Shown here piece by piece: positions 1 to 9,551 of a DNA stretch of 64,000 bases. The stretch comes from Castanea sativa (lineage: Eukaryota; Streptophyta; Magnoliopsida; Fagales; Fagaceae), in assembly GCF_040712315.1 (NCBI RefSeq), contig NC_134017.1:4246001-4310000 (forward strand). The letters are read 5' to 3'. The position numbers and the translations under genes were made by a program. Position 1 is the stretch's first letter, and the number at the start of each line of letters is the position of its first letter. A model generated the notes under the pieces. It worked only from the letters and a program-made list of their open reading frames with translations, ran no database searches and was not told where the DNA came from.

Positions 1-3000
1 ATCTGATGAATTAATACCGGTAACATGACAATGATGAGCAAGATGCTTATCTGAAACACTGACGAAATGCTTATCTGAAACACTTTCGAAGAAGAAGTGT
101 TCTCTGAGAGCACTGGGCAGGCGACATTTCTTTACTTCGTCGTCAATATTCATTTCAACTGCTTGTATTAAGGTGAGGCCTGACAACGCTTTTAAATAAT
201 GCTGTACAAGAACTTTATGAGTCTTGTTTTTATCACATTTCACTAACCGTTCTGCATCGAACAAAGTGACCAATCTCCTTGCGGGAATTTCATGGTCTTT
301 AGGAAAGAGATTGAAGAATGAAAAAATTTTGATCAGATCACATTCAGATGGAGGACAATCACGTTCAGATGGAGGACAATCTTCCATAGTCTTTAGAATT
401 GTACCAAAAATTTTATCTTCATGTTGAGGGAAATCTTTATTTTCTTTTTCCTGTCTGTGAAGCGATTTTTTGAGTTCAGTAGGAACTTCATTTTTCAGGT
501 AATCAAGCCATGGTTTCTGAGCAGGAATTTTGAAGTGCTGCAGCCATTGTAGAAACTTTGGATCCTTCACGTCTATCCCTGACATAAGAATAAGATACCC
601 ATAGTGTAAAATTTGGAGTGGCAAGCCCACACATCTACCAACAGTTTCTTCAGCAAGTTTTTTAACATTGTCAGCAGCAGACTCAAAGTCGTCTACCATC
701 TGGACAAACAATCTCCAGCTCTCTTCTTTGGTTCGTAATCTAAGACAATGGAGTTGGCTAGGTTGACCAACTGTCCTAGCTACACACAGGTCACGTGTGG
801 TGAGCAAAATTCTACTCCCATTCCAATCTCCCTCTGGAAACTCTGCTTTTAGAGTTTCCCAATCTTTTTTGTTCTCTTCTGTGCCTGTGAAGTCGTCGAG
901 AACCAGAAGCTTCTTCTCTTTCTTCCAGATATCACGTACCTTATGATAAACAAAATCAAAGATCACAAAGAATGTACTAAAACTAACGCAACACTAGCAG
1001 AAATATCCAGATCACTCTGGAAAAGATAAACAAAAAACTTGATCTACTCGGAAAAAAAAAATCACAACATTCATTAAAGAACTTAAAAAATGACATACCT
1101 TGTTTCTCCAGTCTCCTCCTCCATTCTCTTCCTGCTTGGCCTTTTCATCAGTTAGAGTCACCCAATCACGCCCCGGAAAATGACGCACGATATCATGATG
1201 GAGATAAATATTCTTTGCCAGGGTGGTCTTGCCGATACCCATCATCCCCACAATCCAAACTACATGGAACCCATTGCCAGATTTCAGTTTTGAGACCACG
1301 CGCTCTATGTCTTTATCCAAACCGACTGCCCTCATCTCTGCCCTTATTCCAATGCTATATGCTTCTGTAGTTAATTCAAGAATATCCAAAGCACCCTTGA
1401 TTTGTCCAAAGTTCTCGTGAAGTTTCTTCTCATATCCCATACATTTACCAATAATGAGACTCTCCATAGTTAGATTCTTTAGAGATATGTCTAAATATTT
1501 CATCATCTTTCCAGCCAATTTATTCATTTGATTTGACCTTTCCTCTGTTGAACTCTTTATTGCTTCTTTATCCTTTGCATTTTTAATTGTATTGTTGAGT
1601 TTTTTAAACCTGTCGCATAACTGTTTGAGTTCTTCAACAGACACATTAGGCGCTATCCCATACTCATTTATGAGCTTCTCTTCATCAAGCACTCCATTGA
1701 GGTCATCGTCTGAGTTTTCAGACCCGGATGATTTTGATGTATCTTTTTCTCTGCTGGCGAAGGATCTCGTAAATTGAACATTGAAGCTCTTCTTTCTCTC
1801 GAGCAACTCAGAGAACCGAGTGTTGATGCGTTTCATCTCCTTTCTAAGCTCACTCCTTGCCTTACTAGATTTTGAAAATATCCTACTTCTTTTGGGTTCC
1901 GGGTTGGATTTTTTGATGGCTTTCTGCTGTTCATCAACTGTCTGATCATTTGCAGGTTCCTTTTTTGAATTTTCAGTGGCTTGTGGTGCTTCATCAACTA
2001 TCCCTTTTGTGGCTTTCTGCTGTTCATCAACTGTCTGATCATTTGTAGGTTCCTGTTTTGAATTTTCAGTGGCTTGTGGCGCTTCTTCAACTATCTCTTT
2101 TGTGGCTTGCTGCTGTTCATCAACTGTCTGATCATTTGCTTGTTCCTGTTTTGAATTTTCAGTGGCTTGTACTGCTTCTTCAGCTCTCCCTTTTGCGGCT
2201 TTCTTTTTGAAATTTTCGATGGCTTGCTGCACTTCATCAACTATCTTTTTGGCTTCCTCCAGCCATAACTCTTCCGTTTTAGTTTCAGTTTTGGAACCGA
2301 ACGTTCGCAAATCGGTCAGGAAAGCACGGACTAGTGCCAGATGCAATGTGAATAACTGAATTTCCCCTTCAATGTCATCCAAGTTGTCATTCTTCTTCTC
2401 ATCTACTTCATGAACTTCAGCAAGGAGCTCACCAATGCGATTGTCTACTTCTCGCACATCAGGAATAAGTTGTACTACTTTTTGAATACCATCAATGAGA
2501 ACATCAATAATTGCAACATCAGTAGGTCTGTCCTGCAGGATTGGGATCTTAGACCGTAGCTTATCGACTGTTCCATAGATGTCAATTTTCTCTGCCTTAG
2601 AATCATTTTGATGCTTTTCTAACTTGCTTCTGACTTCTTGAATTTCATTTTTATACCACAGAAAAACCAAGTCATCACTTCTAAAAATTTTCTTATAGAA
2701 ATTAATCTCTCGAAAGAGAGAGTCTACCTCGCCAACCAAAGTTTTATTTTTCTCCCTCCATTTTTCCTCGAAATCTTTTAGTCGTGCACGTTTTTCCTGG
2801 TGGTGTTCTTCGGTTTGCCAGAGCGCAAGGGCTTCGTCATATATTGAAGAACCTGAAACCAGAACGTCTTTTACATCATCTTCGAGAGAATTCAACAAAT
2901 TCCTTTCGTTTTCAATCCACCGCTTGTCGTTCCCTGCTGTTCCTTTAACAGTCCAGCAAATGGCGGAGACGATAATGATGATGACATTAACGGCTCCAAT

Positions 3001-3183
3001 CACCCATTTATTACTGAACAGTTTTCCGAACACAGGGCCTTTGACACACGCGTAGACCTTATTGAACTGGTCTTCGAACTTAAGGTCTGTCGTGCACCCG
3101 GAGAGGTTTCTGACACACTTGCAGAAGTTTCCGAAGAAGTCACAGTCTGGAGAGATATTGCCAATAGTACTTGAATCCGCCAT
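1..3183 (-). CDS. NB-LRR (CNL-like) immune receptor with giant N-terminal extension, copy A, partial
   Basis: Intracellular immune receptors of this family detect pathogen effectors. I join exon 1 (3183-1099) to exon 2 (939-1, continuing off the window) across a GT-AG intron at 940-1098; the junction stays in frame. The start is the ATG at 3183 (MADSS); the open frame reaches further up only through a TTG. Order: Cys-rich N-terminus (C14, C21, C23, C30), membrane segment near residues 60-79, coiled coils, a helical stretch like the CC domain near 260-335, three 31-residue repeats, a basic helical linker, then NB-ARC with P-loop GMMGIGKTTLAK at 646-657. Exon 2 gives kinase-2 LLVLDDF, GSRILLTTR (RNBS-B), CVGLPL and an FFNLFPKDHEIP RNBS-D stretch. 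No MHD triad is visible. The LRRs lie beyond the window. Exon 1 is intact, so this copy may be functional. Confidence 0.85.
940..1098 (-). other. Intron of NB-LRR copy A
   Basis: On the minus strand the donor reads AACAAG|GTATGT and the acceptor ATAAG|GTACGTG. Joining the exons gives the residues DWRNK then VRDIWKK in frame. It falls inside the NB-ARC domain between the P-loop and kinase-2. The copy B intron (45023-45189) is 8 bp longer, mainly because of a longer homopolymer run. Confidence 0.85.
1891..2169 (-). repeat. Three tandem 93-bp coding repeats in NB-LRR copy A
   Basis: The coding motif QATENSK recurs exactly every 93 bp (first bases at 2169, 2076 and 1983 on the minus strand). Each 31-residue unit is acidic and Gln/Glu rich, with NDQTVDEQQ as its conserved core. 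The unit sits between the CC-like helices and the basic helical linker, so it should form a low-complexity, probably extended spacer. Confidence 0.93.
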
Positions 3184-3459
3184 GGATTTTGTGCATTTTG
3201 AAAAGTGATCAGGCAACTAAATCAGAAATATTTGAGGGTGGAAGTACATGTATGTGGTTCTGGAGAATAAACTGTAATAAAAGAATCCAGAAATAGAAGT
3301 TAGAACTTAGAGTGTGAACTGTATTTTTGGAATTGTCATATTTGGCCTTAATTGCAGATGGAAAAGGTTATTAGCGACCTAGGCTGAAAGAATTTTTATT
3401 CGACCTACCACTTGGCTGTTAAAAAAATTATCCACGCGCATTAATCACATGATATTTTT
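3184..3459 (-). promoter_or_regulatory. Presumed 5' leader/promoter of NB-LRR copy A
   Basis: About 275 bp separate the ATG from the inserted LINE. I see no convincing TATA box on the minus strand. The distal part (from about 3376) is one copy of an 85-bp repeat that recurs beyond the LINE. The regulatory DNA of this gene is therefore short or lies within transposon sequence. Confidence 0.35.
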
Positions 3460-3460
3460 A
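3376..3460 (+). repeat. CCTAGG repeat, left copy (copy A)
   Basis: An imperfect direct repeat of about 85 bp. It begins with CCTAGG, continues with GAATTTTTAT, ACC(T/C)ACCAC and TTGGC or ATGGC, and ends near a CACGCGC or TACGCGC core. Its partner lies at 8841-8930. The pair brackets the LINE and SINE insertions. Confidence 0.6.
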
Positions 3461-3652
3461 ATGATTTATATATTTATTTTATTATTATTATTATTTTTTT
3501 GCAGAGGATACCATCCTCATAATTTATTAAATAGAAATAGAATCACAGTATAAAGCCTCCACAACTAGGGGAGGAGAATCTTCAAGCCATACAACATTGT
3601 CTAGGAGGTCCTTAGCATATCTAGCTAGAGCATAGACAACAGTATTAACACT

Positions 3653-4961
3653 TCATTTTGTAAATAGAACCTGCAACCATCTAAATCCATTAAGCATGCA
3701 AATCACATCGTGGAGAATGTGGCCCAATCGAGACAACAACCCTGTCCTCGAATTCAAAGCATTTATGAGAGCTTGGTTACCCCTTCCAGAACCAATTTTG
3801 TAAAACCACACTCCACTGCAAATTCCACCGCCCGGCGACAAGCAAGAATCTCTGCTTCTTCACTGCACGTCACAGGGGGACCCTTTGCCGACAATGCCGC
3901 CATGACTTCCCTTCTATCGTTACGAATAATGGCTCCAATACCTGATGCCCCACCTTCCTGGAAGATCGAAGCATCGAATTTAAGCTTGAAACGAGTTAAA
4001 GGGGGTGGTCTCCATCTCATCAAGCTTGGTAATGTGGGTGGGACTGAAAGCTGGACATTAGCTCGCCTAAACTCCTCTCATAGATCCTGTGCATGTTTAG
4101 TTAGTACCTCAGGTGGTTGCAGCTTCTTCCCATAAATTATACCATTCTGTTGGTTCCAAATAATCCAGGCTTGGACAAGAAAATGCTCGAGTTCATCAGT
4201 GGACAAACGGTCCATCAACTCCTTCATGAGCTGAAGCACGTTAGCTTGGCCTCCAACGCATTTCTACAATCTCGCCGAACAGCCCGCCCATACATCTCAC
4301 GCCACTTCACAATTCCACAAGGCATGGATTTCCATTTCAGCTTCAATCTTGCACACCTCACACCTATTATCTATTCCTTCGGACCAAATTTACTTGAGTG
4401 GGTAAGATATTACGACACATTCGCCAACCAAATACTTTGATTTTATTTGGCACTTTCAGCTTCCATAAAGTCTTCCAAACAGTGCCTCCCACAACTCCAA
4501 TAGAACTCTCTGCCCACATGATATCCTGACCTCACCGTATATTCCCCTGACTTGGTGAAAGTCCAAAACAGAGAATCTGATATTACTCTTCTGCTTAGAG
4601 GCACATGTAGAATAGCTTCCCTATCCTCATGGTTAAAGTTTTGCATGATAAATTCTCTGTCCCACCACCTTGTATCCAGGTCAATGAGTTCAGCAACCAT
4701 CAAGTCTTCTTCTACCTTATGAGTTGGATATAGTACCCTATTAGATGAATGATTAGGAATCCACGCATCACTTAAAACCCGAATAGAAGCTTCGTTGCCC
4801 ACCCTCCAACACAATCCCCTCTTAAGTATTGGCTTGGCTACCAAAATGCTCTTCCAAGTAAAAGAGATAGTGGGAGAGTCTGTGGCCTCCAAAAAATTGC
4901 ATCTAGGAAAATACTGTGCTTTGAGGCGTCGAAAAAGTAAGGACTCTTGATCTTGCAACAA
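3653..4961 (-). pseudogene. LINE ORF2 C-terminus: zinc-binding region and RNase H, broken (copy A)
   Basis: Minus-strand frames encode the post-RT region (SGEYTVRSGYHVG, as in plant LINE zinc-binding domains) and then RNase H (LKFDAS... GIGAIIRND... EEAEILACRRAV), with the first catalytic Asp and the Glu visible. The frames shift several times, so no continuous protein remains. In this clade RNase H degrades the RNA strand of the RNA/cDNA hybrid. Confidence 0.85.
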
Positions 4962-4970
4962 TCTCCAACC

Positions 4971-6251
4971 TTATTTAGCAAGCATCGCCAAATTGAATTG
5001 TCGTAAATCCTTGAATCCCATTCCTCCTTCCAATTTTGGTTTAGTTAATTTTTCCCAGCTCAGCCAATGGATCTTTCTCTCATTCCCAATTTGCCCCCAC
5101 CAAAACCGAGAACATAAAGCTTGAAATTCTTCACACAACTTGACCGGCAGTTGAAAAACCCCCATAGTGTAGGTTGGGATTGACTGAGCCACGACTTTGA
5201 TTATGATTTCCTTTCCTACCCTCGACAACATTTTCCCTTTCCACCCTTGGAGATTTTTCCAAACCTTATCTTTTAGAAAAGAAAAAGTATGGTATTTCTT
5301 CCGTCCCACCAAGGTTGGTAAACCCAAGTATGACTCAAATCTGTCCACTTCCTTCACCCCCAACAAAGCCTTGATCACATCTCTCTGTTAAGGAGAAGTA
5401 TTACTGCTGAAAAACACTGAAAACTTATCCATGTTTATACATTGACCTGAAGCTTCTGCATACAATTTCAAGATCTCCATTATTGCCTTTGTTTCCTTGT
5501 CTTTGGCTTGGCAAAATAAGAGGGAATCATCTGCAAACAACAGGTGTGAGATGCGAGGAGCTCGCCTACAAATGGAAACACCGTGGATATTCCCTTCCAA
5601 TTCTACCTTTTGTAAGAGGGATGTAAATCCTTCTGCACATAAGAGGGAGATAAGGTGATAGAGGATTTCTTTGATAGATTCCTCTAGAGGGATGAATCAT
5701 GCCATAAGCCTTTCCATTAATTAAGACGGAAAAAGAAGATGATGTGACACAACTCATAATCCTATCCACCCATTTGCCAGGAAATCCCAATTTAAGCATG
5801 ATCTTTTTCAAAAAATCTCATTCTACCCTATCGTAAACCTTACTAATATCCAGTTTCATGTCAAGTGTCCCAGTTTTGCCTTTCTTCCTTCCATGCATCG
5901 TATGTAGAGCTTCATAAGCCACCAGCACATTATCTGTAATTAATCTTCTTGGCACAAAGGCACTTTGTGTTGGAGAAATAATTTGAGGCAGGATTTGCTT
6001 CAACCTGTTGGCTAGCACCTTTGCAATAATTTTGTAAATAACGTTACAAAGGCTAATAGGCCTATAATTAGAGACTATAACAAGATTTTTAATTTTTGGA
6101 ATGAGGACAATATAAGTATGATTAAGGCCAGAAGGCAAAAAATTCGTACTAAAAAATTCAAGAACAGCAAACACAACATTATCCCCAACAATATGCCAAA
6201 ACGTTTGATAAAAAAGGCATTCATACCAACTGGTCCAAGAGCCTTTGTAGG
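4971..6251 (-). pseudogene. LINE ORF2 reverse transcriptase, broken (copy A)
   Basis: Recognisable RT blocks on the minus strand are LIPKIKN, RPISLCNVIYKIIAKVLANR, SPTQSAFVPRRLITDN, the first catalytic block KLDISKVYDRVE and the catalytic FADD (near 5530). Frame changes at about 5390, 5600 and 5815 and a hAT insertion at the upstream end (6252) disrupt it. It continues on the other side of the hAT near 6850. Confidence 0.88.
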
Positions 6252-6841
6252 CACTGTTTTCAGAACTGGACTGGATCGGGAGGTCGGACCGTAAAAACAG
6301 GGAACCGGGATGAAAATCAGTTTTTTAAGCATAAAAACCATATTTTTAGTTAATTCCGTGAACCCCTAAAACCAGGGTTGGACCGCAAGAATTGGTCAAG
6401 AACCGTGCAGTCCAACCCCTTAGCAATTTTTTTTTTTTTAAAAACAACTTAACACAATTTTATTCTACTTAAATAAATTATCAATCTCTTACAAGGAATA
6501 AAAAAATAATTATAATTAAAATCCTTCAAAGATATTCAACTTTACATCAAAAATTAATCATAAATTTTAATGTTTTCGTGGTTATTATTTTGTTTTATTA
6601 ACTTTCTTATTTAATTATTAAATAAATGTTTGAAAATCATTAAATTTCCTTCACATATATAGATATATTAGTCAATTTTACTAGTTTTATAAATTTAATA
6701 TCTATATTTAGGCTTTAATTAATTATTAAATTAATTATGACATCATTACGGTTCGACCCTAGTCCAACCTCGGTTCGACTTCAAAAACCTTGAACCTCTC
6801 CCTTTTACAGTTCAATGAATGGTCCGGGTTTCAAAACCTTA
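6252..6841. mobile_element. Non-autonomous hAT-like element inside the LINE (copy A)
   Basis: An 8-bp direct duplication, TTTGTAGG, lies at 6244-6251 and 6842-6849. The termini are imperfect inverted repeats (CACTGTTTTCAGAACTGGAC on the left; TAAGGTTTTGAAACCCGGAC on the right when reverse-complemented). An 8-bp target duplication with such ends fits the hAT superfamily. The insert is AT rich with no transposase. It splits the LINE frame just before the residues GMNAFF. Confidence 0.82.
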
Positions 6842-7176
6842 TTTGTAGGTCCTATTTGGAACAAAGCTGCTTAAATTTCATCTGTAGTGAATTCACTAGA
6901 CAGTGTTTGTTGCATTTTAGAGGACACCTTTTGTTGTACTGCTTCAAGACACTCCTCAACCCGGTTGCATGACTCTGCAGAAAATATATTATTGAAATAA
7001 TCCATAGCTACTCCTGCCACTTCTTCTATCTCCTTACGCTAGCCACCTTGTGGGTCCAAGAGTCCTTTAATATAGTTCCTTTGCCTCCTTTAAGTTGCTT
7101 TTAAGTGGAAAAATCTTGTGTTTTTATCTCCATGTTTGATCCAATTTACCCTAGACCTTTGAGCCCAATATACTTC

Positions 7177-8192
7177 CTATTTTCTTAGCCATTCATCCAG
7201 CTCCTTGCTTTCTTGAATAAATTCACTTCGGTGCTGCTTAGTGGACGGGGCGCTAGTCAGCCATTCAATTCGCTTTTGCAAAGCCTTTATCTCTTTCGTG
7301 CCAGCATGAGTTTTGGAAGCTCTCGAAGCCCTCAAATCCATGCTACAACCATTTATCTTCAACCTGACTGTTTCCAATGCCGTTTCACCTACTTCACTGT
7401 TTTCCCATGCATCTTGAACTACTTTGGCGCAGTTGTCCCACAACAACCACGCTTCTTCAAATTTGAACCCACGCTCTCTTCTTGTATTTCGTCTTAGAGC
7501 TACATGGTTTTGGAGGATCAAAGGAAGATGGTCCAATGCATGCGAGATAATATGCGTGACAGTAGTTTCAGGGAACTTCAACTTCCATGCTTCATTGGCC
7601 ACAGCCCTATCCAAGTGTTCCCTAGTGTTGGTCGTCCCGGGTCTCCTATTATTCCATGTGTATGGGTAGCCAACAAATCCTAGGTCCGTGAGGTGACATA
7701 GTTCCAAAGCTTCTCAGAATGCATCAAGTTGTTGGGGTGGAGTTGGCCGGAAACTTAGCTTTTCCGTTGAACTCAACATCTCATTAAAGTCCCCTATGCA
7801 CATCCAAGCACCATCCACATATGAGTATAAATAGGAGAGAAAGGTCCAAGACTTGAAACGATCTCTTACCTCTGGCCAACCATAAAAATCGGTAAGTAAC
7901 CATCTAAACCCATCACTCTCCGTCACCCAAGGAGAGATTTGGTTATCCGAGAATTTAAAAACTTCCAACCTTATTTCTTCCTTCCATAGCATAGCAAGAC
8001 CTCCACCCAACCCTGGTTTTTTTACAGCAAATTGTAAGGTAGCTCACTACACCAATGTTCAATACCGTCGGTATCGAGCCGAGTTTCCATGAGGAAACAA
8101 ATTTCGGGAGCTTGGTCCTTCACTATTTTGTGAAGACTATGAACTGTCCAAGGGTTCCTAAGCCCTTGGCAGTTCCAACTCAGTAGTTTCAT
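7177..8192 (-). pseudogene. LINE AP endonuclease domain, broken (copy A)
   Basis: It begins MKLLSWNCQGLRNP at 8192, the usual start of plant L1 ORF2. Endonuclease motifs follow: METRLD (catalytic Glu), MCIGDFNEM, YPYTWNNRRPG and DHLPL. In-frame breaks occur near 8020 and 7710. This domain nicks target DNA to prime reverse transcription. Downstream coding runs to the hAT insertion. Confidence 0.87.
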
Positions 8193-8632
8193 TGCTCCTA
8201 GCAAGGGTGGTTTACCACCCCTGCCGATGTTTTCATAACGTTGTCAACTTCCCCATCTACCTTGGAGCATTTATTATATGTATGTCTAGTTTCTCTTCTG
8301 CATTCTTCGTTTATGGCTTCTCCCAGTTCTCTTTTACCCAACATGGGCTTCATAATAAAACTAGCTGAATCTGTAGACCCAACATCCATTCTGATCAGCC
8401 TAGTCCACTTACCATTTGGACTATTGGGCTTTGACTCTGTGTGGCCTAAACTTGAGTTGGTTGTGTTTGACACAACCTTTGCCCTTCATCGCTTTTCAAG
8501 GCCGGGACATCAGATTTTCCTATTGAGTCAGCCCTTGTTGGACTGTCCTTTCCCCAACGTGGTGGGGATTTGCTCAGTCCGGTATTTGCTTTTAACTAGT
8601 CACCGTATTGGTTTGCTTAAATAATTCATGTG
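8193..8632 (-). pseudogene. LINE ORF1 C-terminal remnant (copy A, internally deleted)
   Basis: A hydrophilic minus-strand frame (for example NGKWTRLIRMDVG) ends just before the endonuclease start, as expected for the tail of a gag-like ORF1. Compared with copy B, about 200 bp are missing at 8481/8482, between two TTG trinucleotides. No RNA-binding core remains. Confidence 0.65.
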
Positions 8633-8669
8633 AATGATTTTTTTTAATCACCATATAATTTTATGCAAC

Positions 8670-8831
8670 TTTTTTTTTAGAGAGTTTCAATCTATGGCCT
8701 TCACTCGTGAAAATAATTCTTTATCATCAGATCAAGACACTAATCAGTTTTTAGTGTAAATCGGGATTGAACTCCAGATCTCATATTCAACCATCAGAAA
8801 TTTTACAAGTCGAGTTAATTAGAACCCACAG
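8670..8831 (-). mobile_element. tRNA-derived SINE (copy A, first)
   Basis: On the minus strand the head contains A-box-like and B-box-like polymerase III promoter sequences typical of tRNA (compare TAGCTCAACTGG and GGGTTCAATCCC in sister copies), then a tRNA-unrelated body and an A-rich tail (T-run at 8670-8678). Flanking direct repeats are TTTTATGCAAC (8659-8669) and TTTTATATAAC (8832-8842). Sister copies lie at 13136, 38730, 53039 and 61904. Confidence 0.8.
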
Positions 8832-8840
8832 TTTTATATA

Positions 8841-8930
8841 ACCTAGGTTGCATGAATTTTTATACAACCCACCACATGGCAATTAAATAAACCATCTACG
8901 CGCACATTTTAATAAGTCATGTAACTTACT
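8841..8930 (+). repeat. CCTAGG repeat, right copy (copy A)
   Basis: Same orientation and about 85 bp of imperfect identity with 3376-3460; see that entry. I cannot assign it to a superfamily. Its counterpart in copy B starts near 53209. Confidence 0.6.
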
Positions 8931-9404
8931 TCTATCCATCATGTAATGGATTGCATAAAAACCTTGTTTTGACTAAAATTCATTTAAGACTTCTAAATTT
9001 ACTTTCATTTAATTGAGTCTTCTAGATTTCAAATTCATTTAATTAAGGCATTTCATCTAAATTCATTAAAAATTTTCCATTTAAAAAAATACTTTTCTCA
9101 TATAAAAAATATAAAATTAATAAAAATATTAATAATTTTTTACTGAGAGAATTGTTTTCCAAAAAATCTTAATTTTTTTTTCATTACTTAATTGCATATA
9201 TAATAGTAATTTTTTTTAATGAAATTGTACAAAGATCTGAATTGAATAAACTTGAAATTTAAAAAATTCAATTGAATGAAAAGTAAAATTAAATAACTGA
9301 AATAAATTTTAGTTAAACTATAATGTAATTTGTATTTTAAAATTTTCTAATGTAAAATCAAATGACACATGCAGTGCAAAAAATATTAATGGCAGTGCTG
9401 GAAA
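8931..9404. other. AT-rich spacer, no gene seen
   Basis: Only A/T-rich sequence with short runs resembling ATTTAAT tandem motifs (TTCATTTAATTGAG and TTCATTTAATTAAG near 9010-9060). No open frame or transposon terminus was recognised. Confidence 0.6.
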
Positions 9405-9551
9405 ATGATGATGTTAGGCTTATTAGAGATAAAAATTGAAGCAAAAGCAGTTGCCATTGTATGGGTATCCAATCTTGCTATTCACGGAAAATTTCAAGAT
9501 ATTGTGATTGAAGGAGATGCTAAACTCTGCTTTGATGCACTAAATACATGG
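9405..9551 (+). pseudogene. RNase H-like fragment, upstream half
   Basis: Forty-nine codons on the plus strand contain IEAKAVAIVWVSNL and IVIEGDAKLCFDAL, which are the Glu and second Asp regions of the plant RNase H (RVT_3) domain. The frame stops at an inserted block. The matching C-terminal half (RESNIVAHALAKL) resumes at 11813. The copy B equivalent is 53798-53944. It is a relic of another LINE or RNase H gene, opposite in orientation to the main LINE. Confidence 0.75.

Larger units (their letters stand above)
3468..8632 (-). mobile_element. L1-type LINE with RNase H domain, decayed, copy A
   Basis: A non-LTR retrotransposon read right to left: the tail of ORF1, AP endonuclease, reverse transcriptase, a zinc-binding region, RNase H, then an (AAT)n-type tail at about 3468-3500. 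The short sequence AATGATTT flanks it at 3460-3467 and 8633-8640 and is the likely target duplication. It is 5' truncated within ORF1, broken by stops and frameshifts, and interrupted by a hAT element at 6252-6841. Copy B has the same insertion at the same site, so the LINE predates the duplication. Confidence 0.9.

Noticed and set aside
224..427. Plus-strand ORF of 67 codons (also 44307-44510)
   Set aside because: Antisense shadow of the NB-LRR exon 2; present in both copies only because the gene is.
3184..3216. NB-LRR start at 3216 (and 47400)
   Set aside because: That codon is TTG. The first in-frame ATG is 3183 (47367 in copy B), so I used it.
8670..8831. tRNA gene
   Set aside because: Pol III boxes are present, but the acceptor stem and anticodon arm are degenerate, and the tail, body and target repeats show a SINE.
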